Shown here piece by piece: positions 1 through 7,915 of a stretch of 64,000 bases of DNA. The notes under the pieces are model-generated. The model did not search any database and was not told the origin of the DNA. It saw nothing but the letters and a program-made list of their open reading frames with translations. Origin of the DNA: Archangium lipolyticum (GTDB taxonomy: Bacteria; Myxococcota; Myxococcia; Myxococcales; Myxococcaceae). Positions within the stretch are counted from its first letter, which is position 1. Each line of letters begins with the position of its first letter. A program made the translations under genes and the position numbers. The DNA lies in NCBI RefSeq assembly GCF_024623785.1, contig NZ_JANKBZ010000014.1:62001-126000 (forward strand), read 5' to 3'.

Positions 1-171
1 TCGTCCTGCGACTTCGCCCTGCCGGCGGGCACTCCACCCAACGCCATCGTCTTCGGCAGCGGCTACGTGCGCCTGCCCACGATGATGAAGATTGGCGTGG
101 TGCTGGACCTGCTCGCCGCCGCCCTGCTCACCCTCTACGGGCTCCTCTGGGTTCGCTTCGTGCTCGGCTGA
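1..171 (+). CDS. SLC13/DASS-family sodium-anion symporter, C-terminal fragment
   Basis: The window opens inside this gene; only the last 56 codons are present, ending in TGA at 169-171. The segment has the family signature LPAGTPPNAIVFGSG (residues 7-21 of the fragment), which in SLC13/DASS transporters (citrate, dicarboxylate or sulfate symporters) forms the second Na+/substrate-binding SNT-type loop. A final hydrophobic helix follows (about residues 30-55, MMKIGVVLDL to LYGLLWVRFVLG). The protein would sit in the inner membrane and import a di- or tricarboxylate or sulfate with sodium. The substrate cannot be told from the C-terminus. The family assignment rests on the TPPNAIVFGSG motif and the position of the last helix. 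Confidence 0.8.
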   Translation, partial: SSCDFALPAGTPPNAIVFGSGYVRLPTMMKIGVVLDLLAAALLTLYGLLWVRFVLG

Positions 172-231
172 GCGGCGGAGCGCGGCGGGTTGGTGGGTGC
201 TGGTGTGAGCCGTGCTGTGTAGCATGAGGGG

Positions 232-1065
232 GTGCGCATCGCTGGAGCACCTCACATCGCCCCTGGGGCGCCCCTGCCGATATGGCCTCCGCTGCTGGCC
301 ATGCGGGGACCTGGTGGAAGCAGCGCTGGCCATTCCCACCACGCGATGCACCTGGTGCTGGGCCTCGACGGGCCGTTGCGCGTGCGTGCCGGTCGTGAGC
401 CCTGGAGGGAGATGCCCGGAGTGCTGACGGCGCCCGATGTGCCTCACGCCATCGATGCCGCGGGCCGCGAGGTGCTGCTCGTCTTCCTCGACCCCGAGAG
501 TGAAGCCGGCGCGGCGCTCGGGGCCTCTGTCGAAGGCCCCTTCCGGGCCCTCTCCGCCGTCGAGCGCGACACCCTCGCCCGGGATGCGGACCCAATGCGC
601 CTCATGCAAGCCGGAGGAGCCGAGTGGACCCACCTGGCCATCGAGGTTCTCGGCGCGGGTGAGGCCCCGGCCCGGCGTGCCGTGCATCCCCGGGTGCGCA
701 AGCTGCTCCGGCTGCTCCGCCAACTGCCACCCGAGGGGGACACTTCGCTACCGGCTCTCGCGTCGCAGGTGGGGCTTTCACCGGGGCGCCTGATGCACGC
801 CTTCACTGAATCCATCGGGCTGCCCCTGCGACCCTATCTCGCCTGGTTGAGGCTCCAGCGAGCCGCCGCGGCCATCGTGTCGGGCATGTCCCTGGGTGAG
901 GCCGCTCATGCCGCGGGCTTCTCCGATGCCGCCCACATGACGCGCACCTTCCGGCGAATGCTGGGCCTGCCTCCGTCGATGTTGCGGCCCACGGCGTTGC
1001 GGCCCACGGCGCAGCCAACTCGTTCAAGACGCCCGGGGGGCGCGCCCCGTAGATCAGGGGCATGA
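232..1065 (+). CDS. AraC-family transcriptional regulator
   Basis: 277 aa with a GTG start. Residues 1-165 look like a cupin-like sensor domain (several His near HSHHAMHLVLG, then GVLTAPDVPHAIDA). Residues about 170-262 are a double helix-turn-helix of AraC/XylS type: the first HTH is around LPALASQVGLSPGRLMHAFTESIG, then PLRPYLAWLRLQRA, and the second HTH is SLGEAAHAAGFSDAAHMTRTFRRMLGL. The stop overlaps the start of the next gene by 4 bp (ATGA), so the two are probably translated together. A perfect 15-bp tandem duplication (981-995, 996-1010) encodes LRPTA twice just after the DNA-binding domain, in a disordered Arg/Pro-rich tail. The inducer is unknown. Confidence 0.9.
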   Translation: MRIAGAPHIAPGAPLPIWPPLLAMRGPGGSSAGHSHHAMHLVLGLDGPLRVRAGREPWREMPGVLTAPDVPHAIDAAGREVLLVFLDPESEAGAALGASVEGPFRALSAVERDTLARDADPMRLMQAGGAEWTHLAIEVLGAGEAPARRAVHPRVRKLLRLLRQLPPEGDTSLPALASQVGLSPGRLMHAFTESIGLPLRPYLAWLRLQRAAAAIVSGMSLGEAAHAAGFSDAAHMTRTFRRMLGLPPSMLRPTALRPTAQPTRSRRPGGAPRRSGA

Positions 1066-1436
1066 ACGACCGAACTGATGGACTCCTCTCCTGGCAATGG
1101 CGCCTCTACCCGGACAACCATTGCGATCGCCGCAACCTGCTCGTCCATGCGCTGACGGTGCCGTTGTTCCAATCCGGCACGGTGCTGCTCGCCACTTCAC
1201 CCTTCACCTCGCCCTGGATGGTGCTTCCCGGGGCCTTGGCGGTCGTGAGCGCGTTGGCACTCCAGGGTCGTGGCCACCGCCTCGAATCGGAAGCGCCCGT
1301 CCCCTTCCGGGGTCCCTTCGACGTCGTCGCGCGGCTCTTCGTCGAGCAGTGGGTGACGTTTCCCCGTTTCGTGCTGTCGGGCGGCTTCGCTCGAGCCTGG
1401 CGTGCGACGCGTAACGCCGGTGCGTCCGTTGCTTGA
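1062..1436 (+). CDS. Mpo1-like (DUF962) membrane protein
   Basis: 124 aa, overlapping the AraC gene by 4 bp. The N-terminal half has the arrangement YPDNHCDRRNLLVHALTVP (H...N..VH...P), and a second block has LQGRGHRLESEAPVPFRGP. These match the His-containing blocks of the Mpo1/YGL010w (DUF962) family, Fe(II) enzymes that alpha-oxidise 2-hydroxy fatty acids in yeast. Two hydrophobic segments (about residues 28-48 and 50-66) lie between the His blocks, as in the family. A role in fatty-acid breakdown is inference from the family; bacterial members are poorly characterised. The coupled AraC regulator probably controls it. Confidence is moderate because only the His-box spacing was compared. 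Confidence 0.55.
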   Translation: MNDRTDGLLSWQWRLYPDNHCDRRNLLVHALTVPLFQSGTVLLATSPFTSPWMVLPGALAVVSALALQGRGHRLESEAPVPFRGPFDVVARLFVEQWVTFPRFVLSGGFARAWRATRNAGASVA

Positions 1437-1483
1437 ATGATTGTTCGGGCTCGAACGAATCACGAGTGCTAGTTTGCGCGGCC

Positions 1484-2239
1484 ATGCGAACCTCTCTCCG
1501 ACTCTCTTCTCTCCTCCTCGCCTCCTCCATCGCCGCCGGCTGCTCCGGCGCCGAGATGGACACTGATACCCTCCAGTCCACCGAGCAACAGGCCACGGAT
1601 CCCGCGTTCCGCGTCTACAACATCGTCGAGGCCGTTCTCCCGGCCGCCAACTACGACGGCGTCGCCGGCAACGAGTGCCTCGCCCTCCTGAACCCCGAGT
1701 ACCGCCTCCGCAAAATCATCCTCGTCGAGACCGCCGGCGCCGACGGTTCCTGCGCGCTCAACGCCTACTCCGCCAGCACCGCCCTCAGCTTCACCTGGGG
1801 CGACAGCTCCGTCTACCAGGGCTCGTCCGGCATCACCGCCATCCGCGCCGCGCTCTCCGACAATGACGGCGCCGTTCACCGCCTCGTTGGCTCGATCACC
1901 TCCGAGGCCGCCACCCTCGCCAACCTGCGGTCCTTCCTCACGCTGAGCGACGCCCAGCAGGCCAGCCAGCTCGGCACCTTCACCGCCAACCGCGTCCACT
2001 CCCTCTACGACTTCGAGGGCCAGGAAGAAGTGCTCGCCGAGGCCGCCTACCAGGCCGTCCGCGTCAACCAGCCCTGCGAGAACCCCGGCTCGCCCCAGCT
2101 CGAGGCCCGCGTCCACAACGGCTTCGTCTACGGCTACACCGCCAGCAACAGCGGCAGCTGCCACAGCGGCTGGTTCTCCAAGCTCCACATCTACAATCGC
2201 AACTGGCGCCTCGTCGCCAGGCAGGAGTACTCGGAGTAG
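1484..2239 (+). CDS. secreted lipoprotein of unknown function
   Basis: 251 aa if begun at the ATG at 1484, chosen because it places a classic lipoprotein signal first: basic MRTSLRLSS, a hydrophobic core, then the lipobox IAAGC with the lipidated Cys at residue 20. The mature part is soluble, rich in Ala/Ser/Asn, and contains spaced cysteines (NECLALL, GSCALNA, QPCENPG, GSCHSG) that could form disulfides. No catalytic motif or named domain was recognised. It would be anchored in the envelope. An upstream start at 1433 is open in the same frame but would spoil the signal peptide. It stands alone between the AraC/Mpo1-like pair and a degraded gene. Confidence 0.7.
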   Translation: MRTSLRLSSLLLASSIAAGCSGAEMDTDTLQSTEQQATDPAFRVYNIVEAVLPAANYDGVAGNECLALLNPEYRLRKIILVETAGADGSCALNAYSASTALSFTWGDSSVYQGSSGITAIRAALSDNDGAVHRLVGSITSEAATLANLRSFLTLSDAQQASQLGTFTANRVHSLYDFEGQEEVLAEAAYQAVRVNQPCENPGSPQLEARVHNGFVYGYTASNSGSCHSGWFSKLHIYNRNWRLVARQEYSE

Positions 2240-2277
2240 CTCGCCGCGCCACTCACGTCCTGCCCGAAGAGGACATC

Positions 2278-2529
2278 GCAGACGAGCGTCCTCTATCCCC
2301 CGAGTTGGAGGCGTTCCTCGAGACCGGCGAGCCGCCCATCTACTTCGGCTTCGGCAGCATGCGGGCGCCGCACGGCCTCGGCCAGGCGATGGTCCAGGCC
2401 GCCCGCGCGCTCGAGCGTACGCTCCAACCCGGCGTGACTGCCCGTGCTCTCTCCAGCGCAAGCTCGGTGCGCTCCGACGGCGCCCGGGTCGCCGCCCAGC
2501 ACGTGATTTCCGCCAATCCGCGGAGCTGA
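2278..2529 (+). pseudogene. glycosyltransferase (GT1/MGT-type) gene remnant
   Basis: An open stretch reads DERPLSPELEAFLETG, then EPPIYFGFGSM, then MVQAARAL. This is the interdomain and start of the C-terminal UDP-binding domain of macrolide-type (GT1) glycosyltransferases. The same order occurs in the intact gene at 10050-11243 of this window (EAPLEPALEEFLAAG, APPVYVGFGSM). After ALER the reading no longer resembles the family and stops at 2527-2529; the GNVNQ and HHGGAGT blocks are missing, and there is no N-terminal domain or start codon upstream. It is therefore a decayed or truncated copy, not a gene. The rest of the gap 2240-2667 shows nothing recognisable. Confidence 0.7.
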
Positions 2530-2667
2530 TCCTGAAACGGGTTCCAAGGCGCCTCGCCTTCAGCTCACCCCGCCCGACGTGGGAGAGTTGCTCATCCTCT
2601 GGCCTGGTCCCCACCGCGTCCCGCGCTCGCGCCTGAGGGGCTGGATGCAGGGACGGCTCTGCGCTCC

Positions 2668-3021
2668 CTAGTCCGCGATCAACCAGGCAATGGCCTCGCC
2701 CAGGTCGTTGTAGAACACCCGGTGGTCCCCCGCGCCAAAGGCAATCCGGGAGAGATAGGCCAGACGGCTGTTGGGGACAAGGAGCGCGACCCGTACCCCC
2801 ATCTTGTGGATCTCCTCGCTGAGCTGTTGCTGCACCAGCGTCAGTTCCACCGTGGGCGGCTCCATCTCCAGCGCGTCATAGAGGACCTTCCGGCGCGTCG
2901 TGTCCCGAAGAAGGATGAGGACGCGCTCCTGGGTTTCCCTGAGCAAGGCCTCAGTAGGCTCGCCGCGAAAACGAGCAATGACGATGCCGCCGCTCACTTC
3001 CACCCATATGCTTCCTTGCAC
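2668..3021 (-). CDS. STAS/SpoIIAA-like protein
   Basis: 117 aa, GTG start at 3021 (MQGSIWVEVSGG), TAG stop. The alternating beta-alpha pattern fits the SpoIIAA-like/STAS fold: strand GGIVIARFRG, helix TEALLRETQERVLILLRD, strand RKVLYDALEMEPP, helix VELTLVQQQLSEEI, strand VRVALLVPNSRLAYL, final helix DLGEAIAWLIAD. No signal peptide or membrane segment, so it is cytoplasmic. Small single-domain proteins of this kind in myxobacteria usually have no assigned role; anti-anti-sigma or ligand-binding activity is possible. The usual phosphorylatable Ser of SpoIIAA is not clearly present. The fold call is inference from pattern only. Confidence 0.6.
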   Translation of the reverse strand: MQGSIWVEVSGGIVIARFRGEPTEALLRETQERVLILLRDTTRRKVLYDALEMEPPTVELTLVQQQLSEEIHKMGVRVALLVPNSRLAYLSRIAFGAGDHRVFYNDLGEAIAWLIAD

Positions 3022-3193
3022 TCAGGACCCCTCTCCAATCGGCGGGCGCCTTGCTCCACTCGCAGCGAAGATAGCGCCAGGTCCGCGGCAGCGCACGGTC
3101 AAACAGGGCGGGCTTGGGAAGGCCTTCAGTCCAGCACCCCACCATCAACCGGGCTCCCATCCGTCCTATGCTCTATGCTCCACAGAAGGGACG

Positions 3194-3226
3194 TGGTCCG
3201 GGCTGCGGGAATCGAACCCAACGCCG
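3194..3226 (-). other. tRNA 3'-end-like scar (T-arm, acceptor strand, CCA)
   Basis: Read on the minus strand the segment gives GGGTTCGATTCCC (a T-stem and loop with GTTCGATTC), then GC, then AGCCCGG, A and CCA. That is the layout of the last ~30 nt of a bacterial tRNA. The 76-80 nt upstream on that strand do not offer the complementary 5' acceptor CCGGGCT or a proper D-arm, so it is not an intact tRNA gene. Such 3' ends are often left behind by elements integrating into tRNA genes. It could equally be chance. Confidence 0.3.
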
Positions 3227-3305
3227 GAAGCTTCTGACGAGAGCGCTCCAGAACGGAGCGCGGATGCGTACCGCGTTCTGAGAACACCACGGGGGCTCGA
3301 AGACC

Positions 3306-4316
3306 ATGGCGACGAATCCGAGAGGGCTGCAGCCCATCGACGCATACCTGGCGGAACTGAAGGACCCGGCGGCGAAGAAGACGTTGGAGGCGCTGCGCAT
3401 GCAACTCCGCAAGCTGCTTCCGGGGGCGGTCGAAACCATCAGCTACCGGATGCCCACCTTCAAGGTCGACGGGAAGGCCGTTGCCGGCTTCGCCTTCTTC
3501 AAGACCCACTGCGGCTACTACCCCTTCAGCGGCAGCGTGGTGCCGGCGCTGAAGGCGCAGCTGGACGGCTATGCCACGTCGAAGAGCGGCGTGACCTTCC
3601 CGCCCGACAAGCCGCTCCCGGCGAAGCTGGTGAAGACGCTGGTGCAGGCGCGGCTCGCGGAGATCGCCGCGGGCGGGAAGAAGCCCTCGGCCACGAAGAA
3701 GGTGGCCGCGAAGAAGGCGCTCATCACCGAACGCGTGACCGACAGCGCCGTGAAGGAGGCGACCGGGCGGGACTGGAAGGGGTGGATGCGTGCGCTGGAC
3801 GCGGCGGGAGCAGGCGAGCTGAACCACAAGAAGCTCGTCGCGCACCTGGCCCGAGAGGTGGAGTCCACGTGGTGGCAGCAGTCCATTGCCGTGGCGTACG
3901 AGCAGGCCCGCGGCAAGCGGGTCGTGGGCGAGACGGCGGCGACGGGCTTCCAGGTGGGAGTGGTACGCACGCTGCCGGTGAGTGCCCAGGAAATGTGGGA
4001 GCGGGTTGCAACACAGGCGGAGCGATGGCTCGGTGCCGGCGCGACGCTGACGCTCGAGCCGGGGGCGGGCTACGAGGTTCCCAAGCGCCGGGGAGTACCC
4101 GGCGTACGCGGCGAGGTCCGGGTGGTGAAGCCCGGGCAGCGCATCCGCATGACCTGGCAGCCAGAAGGATGGAGGAAGCCCGCGACACTGCAGCTCACGC
4201 TGGTACCGAAGGCGCGAGGCGTCTCCTTCCACGTGCATATGGAGAAGCTGCCAGACGCGAAGGCCCGCGAGGCGATGCGCGAGCACTGGTCCAGGGTGCT
4301 CGAAGACCTCGCGTAG
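3306..4316 (+). CDS. DUF1801-DUF4287-SRPBCC three-domain fusion protein
   Basis: 336 aa, ATG start. Residues 1-120 (PIDAYLAELKDPAAKKTLEALR, then ETISYRMPTFKVDGKAVAGF, then YYPFSGSV) match the DUF1801/YdhG 'iron chaperone' fold. An Ala/Lys-rich linker follows (about 121-138). Residues 140-205 carry a DUF4287-type block (VKEATGRDWKGWMRALDAAG, then WWQQSIAVAYEQARG). Residues 215-336 look like an SRPBCC/AHSA1 ligand-binding domain (VVRTLPVSAQEMWERVATQ, then GQRIRMTWQPEGW, LQLTLVPKARGVSFHVHMEKL). No signal peptide; cytoplasmic. The three domains normally occur in separate small proteins; here they form one polypeptide. The biochemical role is not known. Confidence 0.8.
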   Translation: MATNPRGLQPIDAYLAELKDPAAKKTLEALRMQLRKLLPGAVETISYRMPTFKVDGKAVAGFAFFKTHCGYYPFSGSVVPALKAQLDGYATSKSGVTFPPDKPLPAKLVKTLVQARLAEIAAGGKKPSATKKVAAKKALITERVTDSAVKEATGRDWKGWMRALDAAGAGELNHKKLVAHLAREVESTWWQQSIAVAYEQARGKRVVGETAATGFQVGVVRTLPVSAQEMWERVATQAERWLGAGATLTLEPGAGYEVPKRRGVPGVRGEVRVVKPGQRIRMTWQPEGWRKPATLQLTLVPKARGVSFHVHMEKLPDAKAREAMREHWSRVLEDLA

Positions 4317-4337
4317 GTGCAGTGAGCGGCCCGGCGC

Positions 4338-5294
4338 CTACGGGAGGATGAAGTCCACGGGGCGCAGCGGCTCGGGCTGCGGCTCGCCCAGCGCCTCGCA
4401 CAGGTTGATTTCCGCCGTCCGGGCCAGTGCGAGCAGCGGCAGGTCGTTGGGAGCCGTGCCGAAGGGCTCCTCCAACTCGTCGCCCAGCCAGTCCAGGCCG
4501 AAGAAGGTGTAGGCAATCATCGCCGCGAGCACCGGCGTGAACCAGCCCAGGGCCTCCGCGAGGCCGAAGGGCAGCAGCAGGCAGAAGAGGTACGCGGTGC
4601 GGTGGAGCAGCACCGTGTACGCGAAGGGCAGCGGCGTGAAGCGGATGCGCTCGCAGGCGCAGAGCACGCCCATCAACGCGTGGACCCGCGCGGCCAGCGA
4701 GCCCCACGCGATGTCGGAGAGCCGGCCCTCCCGCCGCAGCGCGGCCAGCTCGACCTCGTGCTCGCGCAGCAGCGCGCTGGGCCGATTTCCACTGGTCAGC
4801 ACGCGCGAGCGCTCCGGCTCCGCGACGAAGCGGGAGATGTCCTCCCGGGCGTCATGCCCGCGCAGGTGCGCGGCGAGCGCATGCGCGAAGGCGATGTTCC
4901 GGTGAATCAGCCGCCGCGCCGCCTGCCGCCCCACGACGGGCACCTCGGCGTCCCCGTCGTCCAGCAGCGCGATGGCCTGGTGTGAGAACGCGCGCAGTTC
5001 GATGAGCAGCGCGCCCCACTGCTTCCTGGCCTCCCACCAGCGGTCGTAGCAGGCGTTGTTCCGGAACCCGAGGAAGATGGACAGCGCGATGCCGAGCAGC
5101 GACAGGGGCGCGGGCGAGGTCACCGAGAGCCGCAGGTGGCCCTCCTGGTGCGTCCAGACGACGAGGCAGGACAGCGCCGCGATACCCATCACGTGGGGCA
5201 GGACGCGCGGCAGGATGGTGCCGCGCACGACAAAGAGGAGCTTCAGGGCACTGGGGCGGGGACGGACAATCACGGCCGGTCCCTCCTGCTCCAA
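4338..5294 (-). CDS. bestrophin-family (YneE/UPF0187) ion channel protein
   Basis: 318 aa as drawn; a GTG at 5273 (giving MIVRPRPSALKLLF) matches the usual family N-terminus and may be the true start. Family blocks are clear: N-terminal RPRPSALKLLFVVRGTILPRVLP, then SIFLGFRNNACYDRWWEARKQWG (about 74-96), ERIRFTPLPFAYTVLLHR (about 219-236) and the C-terminal LEEPFGTAPNDLPL. About four transmembrane helices are expected. Bacterial bestrophins are pentameric inner-membrane channels, anion- or cation-selective depending on the member. The gene stands alone; it does not share an operon with the downstream-facing fusion gene at 3306-4316, which it meets convergently with a 21-bp gap. Confidence 0.88.
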   Translation of the reverse strand: MEQEGPAVIVRPRPSALKLLFVVRGTILPRVLPHVMGIAALSCLVVWTHQEGHLRLSVTSPAPLSLLGIALSIFLGFRNNACYDRWWEARKQWGALLIELRAFSHQAIALLDDGDAEVPVVGRQAARRLIHRNIAFAHALAAHLRGHDAREDISRFVAEPERSRVLTSGNRPSALLREHEVELAALRREGRLSDIAWGSLAARVHALMGVLCACERIRFTPLPFAYTVLLHRTAYLFCLLLPFGLAEALGWFTPVLAAMIAYTFFGLDWLGDELEEPFGTAPNDLPLLALARTAEINLCEALGEPQPEPLRPVDFILP

Positions 5295-5548
5295 TTCCCC
5301 GCCGCTCGCAAGCGCGCCGTGCGCCCCCGTATCGGAGACGCGCGGCCCGTCACTTTCTCTGCACGGTGAGCATCAGTGCGGGTGTCCCACCCGGACGTCG
5401 ACATCAGGCCGGTCCACCACGGGCTGGCCGAGAAGAGCAGGGTTGTGCACCGACATCCCCAAAATGATTTTTCAGGCCATTTTTGGAGGGCCCGGAGGCC
5501 GTACCGGAAGTGCGGAGCCTGGCTGGCTCGAGCCTCGATGCGAGGCGC

Positions 5549-6367
5549 TCACCCGAACCAGGCATTGAGCTCGGCGTAGGTCGGTGTCGCTCCCTCGGGT
5601 GCAGGAGCCCACCGCCCCGCGAGCACCTGCTCCGCGTCCCGTCTGACGGCCGAGAGCGCCGTCAGCACGAGGCGGGGCCCCACGCTCACCCGGCGTACAC
5701 CGATCGCCCGGAGCTGCTCGAGCGGGGGCAACGTCGGTGCGGCCCAGACATTGAGCGGGACTCGCACTTCCTCGACGACTCGAGCCAGCTCCTCGGCCGT
5801 CAAGGAGCCTGGCACGAAGACACCATCGCAGCCCGCGTCCACGTAGCGCCTCGCGCGCCGCACCACCTCGTCGAGTGCCTGGGGGCCTGACACCCTGCGA
5901 CGCAAGATCACATCGGTGCGCGCATTCAGGAACACGTCTCGTCCCTCGCGCCGGAGCGCCTCCCGTGATGCCGACAGCTTCGCGGCCAGCAACTCGGGCG
6001 GCTCGGCGCCATCCTCGAGGTTCACGCCGACGACGCCCACCTCCGAGAGCCGGCAGATGGCGTCGGCCACTTCCACCGGGCTCGTGCTGTAGCCTCGCTC
6101 GAAGTCGACGCTGACCGGGACATGCACCGCGCGGACGATGTCGCGAGTCGCGGCGAGCAGCCGGTCGAACGGAAGGCGCTCGCCATCGGGAGCTCCATGC
6201 GCCCAGGCCATCGCGGCACTGCTGGTGGCGATGGCGGTACCACCAATGGATTCGATCAGCCGCGCGCTGACCGCGTCCCAAGCGTTGGCCAGGATGAGGA
6301 GCTGGCCTGGCGCATGGAGTGCTCGGAACCGCGCTGCGTCCGCGGAAGCCAGGGATTCAGTGGTCAT
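5549..6367 (-). CDS. isocitrate lyase/PEP-mutase superfamily enzyme
   Basis: 272 aa from the ATG at 6367 (MTTESLASADAARF); an in-frame ATG 21 bp upstream (6388) is less likely. The ICL/PEPM signature is plain: LILANAWDAVSARLIE (residues about 24-39), SVDFERGYSTSPVEV (about 92-106), VNLEDGAEP (about 121-129), FLNARTDV, and the final VSVGPRLVL. The KKCGH loop of true isocitrate lyases is absent, so it belongs to the PEP mutase/oxaloacetate hydrolase/2-methylisocitrate lyase-like branch, cleaving or forming C-C or C-P bonds at an alpha-oxocarboxylate with Mg2+. It is divergent from the MocR regulator at 6436, with a 68-bp shared promoter region, the classic sign of being that regulator's target. 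Confidence 0.82.
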   Translation of the reverse strand: MTTESLASADAARFRALHAPGQLLILANAWDAVSARLIESIGGTAIATSSAAMAWAHGAPDGERLPFDRLLAATRDIVRAVHVPVSVDFERGYSTSPVEVADAICRLSEVGVVGVNLEDGAEPPELLAAKLSASREALRREGRDVFLNARTDVILRRRVSGPQALDEVVRRARRYVDAGCDGVFVPGSLTAEELARVVEEVRVPLNVWAAPTLPPLEQLRAIGVRRVSVGPRLVLTALSAVRRDAEQVLAGRWAPAPEGATPTYAELNAWFG

Positions 6368-6435
6368 GGCGCAACAGGATAGGCCCACGATGGAGTAGAG
6401 AAAGGGCCAAGAAAGATGAAAATGACCAGGCCATC

Positions 6436-7887
6436 ATGAGCACTCGTGGAGCCATGCTTCATCCCTCGATCTCGCGGCGGCGGGGTGACCGACCCCTCCA
6501 CGTGCAGCTCTACGATCGGCTCCGAGAGGCCATCCTCGCCGGGACACTGACCCCGGGCACCCGGCTCCCCTCGGCGCGAGCAATGGCCCTGGAACTCCGC
6601 GTCTCTCGAGGCACGGTGGATGTCGCGTACGCGCGCCTCATCGTCGAGGGGTTCCTCGTCACACGGGGAGCAGCCGGCACGTTCGTCACGAGCCCGCTCC
6701 CACTCACGCCTCGCGGAGCCTCAACGGCCCCGCCGAAGCCTCGACGTGCCGAGACTCGGGCCCGCGCGGTGCTTCACCCCTTCCAGATCGGCATCCCCGG
6801 AGTCGACGCATTCCCCATCGCGACCTGGTCGCGGCTGCTGGGTCGTCATGCTCGCGGCGCTCGGGCCATGGACCTCGCCCACTCCGACGCCAGTGGTGAC
6901 AGTTCCCTGCGCGAGGCCATCGCTACCCACCTGGCGGTCGCACGTGGCGTCATCGCCCATCCGGACCAGGTCCTGATCACCGGCGGCTACCACGGTGCGC
7001 TCGGCCTGATTGCTCGCGCACTCTCCAGCCCGGCAGACCAGGCCTGGATTGAAGATCCGGGCTACCACCGGGCGCGCATGGCGCTCTCGCTCGCGGGGTT
7101 GCGGCTCGCCGCCGTGCCGGTCGATGACGAAGGGCTCGACGTCGCAAGGGGCGTAGCCCTCGCCCCGCGCGCCAGGTTCGCGTTCGTGACGCCAGGCCAC
7201 CAGATGCCTCTGGGCATGACGCTCTCACTGCCTCGCAGGCTCGCCCTCCTGGCCTGGGCTCGGAGCGCGGACGGATGGATCGTCGAGGACGACTACGACG
7301 GGGAGTTCCAGTACGACTCGGCGCCGCTCCCCGCCCTCAAGAGCCTCGATGACCAGGGCCGGGTGCTCTACGCGGGGACCTTCAGCAAGTCGATGTTCCC
7401 CACGCTGCGCCTCGGTTTCCTCGTCGTGCCGGACAGGGCACGCGACGCGCTCGCCCGCGTCGCCAACCTGCTGCAGCCAGCCCCGCCCCTCGCGATACAG
7501 CGCGCGGCCGCCGACTTCCTGAGTGAAGGGCACTTCGCACGTCACCTGCGGCGCATGCGCAACCTCTATGCGGAGCGCCGGACCGCGCTGCTGCGTGCGC
7601 TCGACGAGCTCTCCTCTCCCTATCTCCAGCTCGAGCCCACGACGGGTGGGCTACATCTGCTGGCACGCCTGAGCAGTGTCCGTGACGATGCGGTGGTCAC
7701 ACACGCCGGTTCGCTAGGCCTCGCGCCAGGACCGCTGTCGAGCTACCAGCTCAGCCCCGAGAAGGGTCGGCTCGATGGATTGCTGCTCGGGTTCACCACC
7801 CTGCCCGCTCCTCGCGCGAGGGAGGCGGTGTCCCGGCTCTCTCGAGCCATCGAGCTGGCTCGCCGGGCTCCTTCAAAGTTACTTTGA
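6436..7887 (+). CDS. MocR/PdxR-type transcriptional regulator (GntR HTH fused to aminotransferase)
   Basis: 483 aa from the ATG at 6436 (MSTRGAMLHPSISRRR); earlier in-frame codons read through intergenic DNA. Residues 15-85 are a winged HTH of GntR type (PLHVQLYDRLREAILAG, then LPSARAMALELRVSRGTVDVAY). After a linker, residues about 115-480 are a fold-type I aminotransferase domain: the PLP lysine is in YAGTFSKSMFP, the Asp of the PLP ring is in DDYDGEFQYD, and an NxxGYHG-like block TGGYHGALGL is present. MocR proteins bind PLP and control vitamin B6, GABA or amino-acid pathways; the divergent PEP-mutase-family gene is the likely target. A 15-bp palindrome covers its stop codon. Confidence 0.9.
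   Translation: MSTRGAMLHPSISRRRGDRPLHVQLYDRLREAILAGTLTPGTRLPSARAMALELRVSRGTVDVAYARLIVEGFLVTRGAAGTFVTSPLPLTPRGASTAPPKPRRAETRARAVLHPFQIGIPGVDAFPIATWSRLLGRHARGARAMDLAHSDASGDSSLREAIATHLAVARGVIAHPDQVLITGGYHGALGLIARALSSPADQAWIEDPGYHRARMALSLAGLRLAAVPVDDEGLDVARGVALAPRARFAFVTPGHQMPLGMTLSLPRRLALLAWARSADGWIVEDDYDGEFQYDSAPLPALKSLDDQGRVLYAGTFSKSMFPTLRLGFLVVPDRARDALARVANLLQPAPPLAIQRAAADFLSEGHFARHLRRMRNLYAERRTALLRALDELSSPYLQLEPTTGGLHLLARLSSVRDDAVVTHAGSLGLAPGPLSSYQLSPEKGRLDGLLLGFTTLPAPRAREAVSRLSRAIELARRAPSKLL
7873..7887. promoter_or_regulatory. 15-bp perfect palindrome between mocR-like and reductase genes
   Basis: TCAAAGTTACTTTGA is a perfect inverted repeat (7-bp arms around one base). It includes the stop codon of the MocR-type gene and lies 28 bp upstream of the GTG of the next gene. 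Its A/T content stands out from the surrounding sequence. It may be an operator for the DHFR-fold gene; as a terminator it is weak because no T run follows. Confidence 0.35.
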
Positions 7888-7915
7888 GTGCGTTATTCAG
7901 GGAAAGGACAGTCGC

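Noticed and set aside
2951-3160. Trp-rich 69-aa minus-strand frame upstream of the STAS-like gene
   Set aside because: Overlaps the STAS-like start, no start signal or family match; could be decayed coding DNA but cannot be supported.
3194-3290. Intact tRNA gene on the minus strand
   Set aside because: Only T-arm and 3' acceptor with CCA fit; no complementary 5' acceptor, D-arm or correct anticodon loop (the hairpin loop CGTTCTG lacks U33).
5459-5486. AT-rich imperfect inverted repeat (CCAAAATGA / CATTTTTGG) between the PEP-mutase-like and bestrophin genes
   Set aside because: Arms are imperfect and no T run or matching promoter was found; not assigned a role. The rest of 5295-5548 shows no gene.
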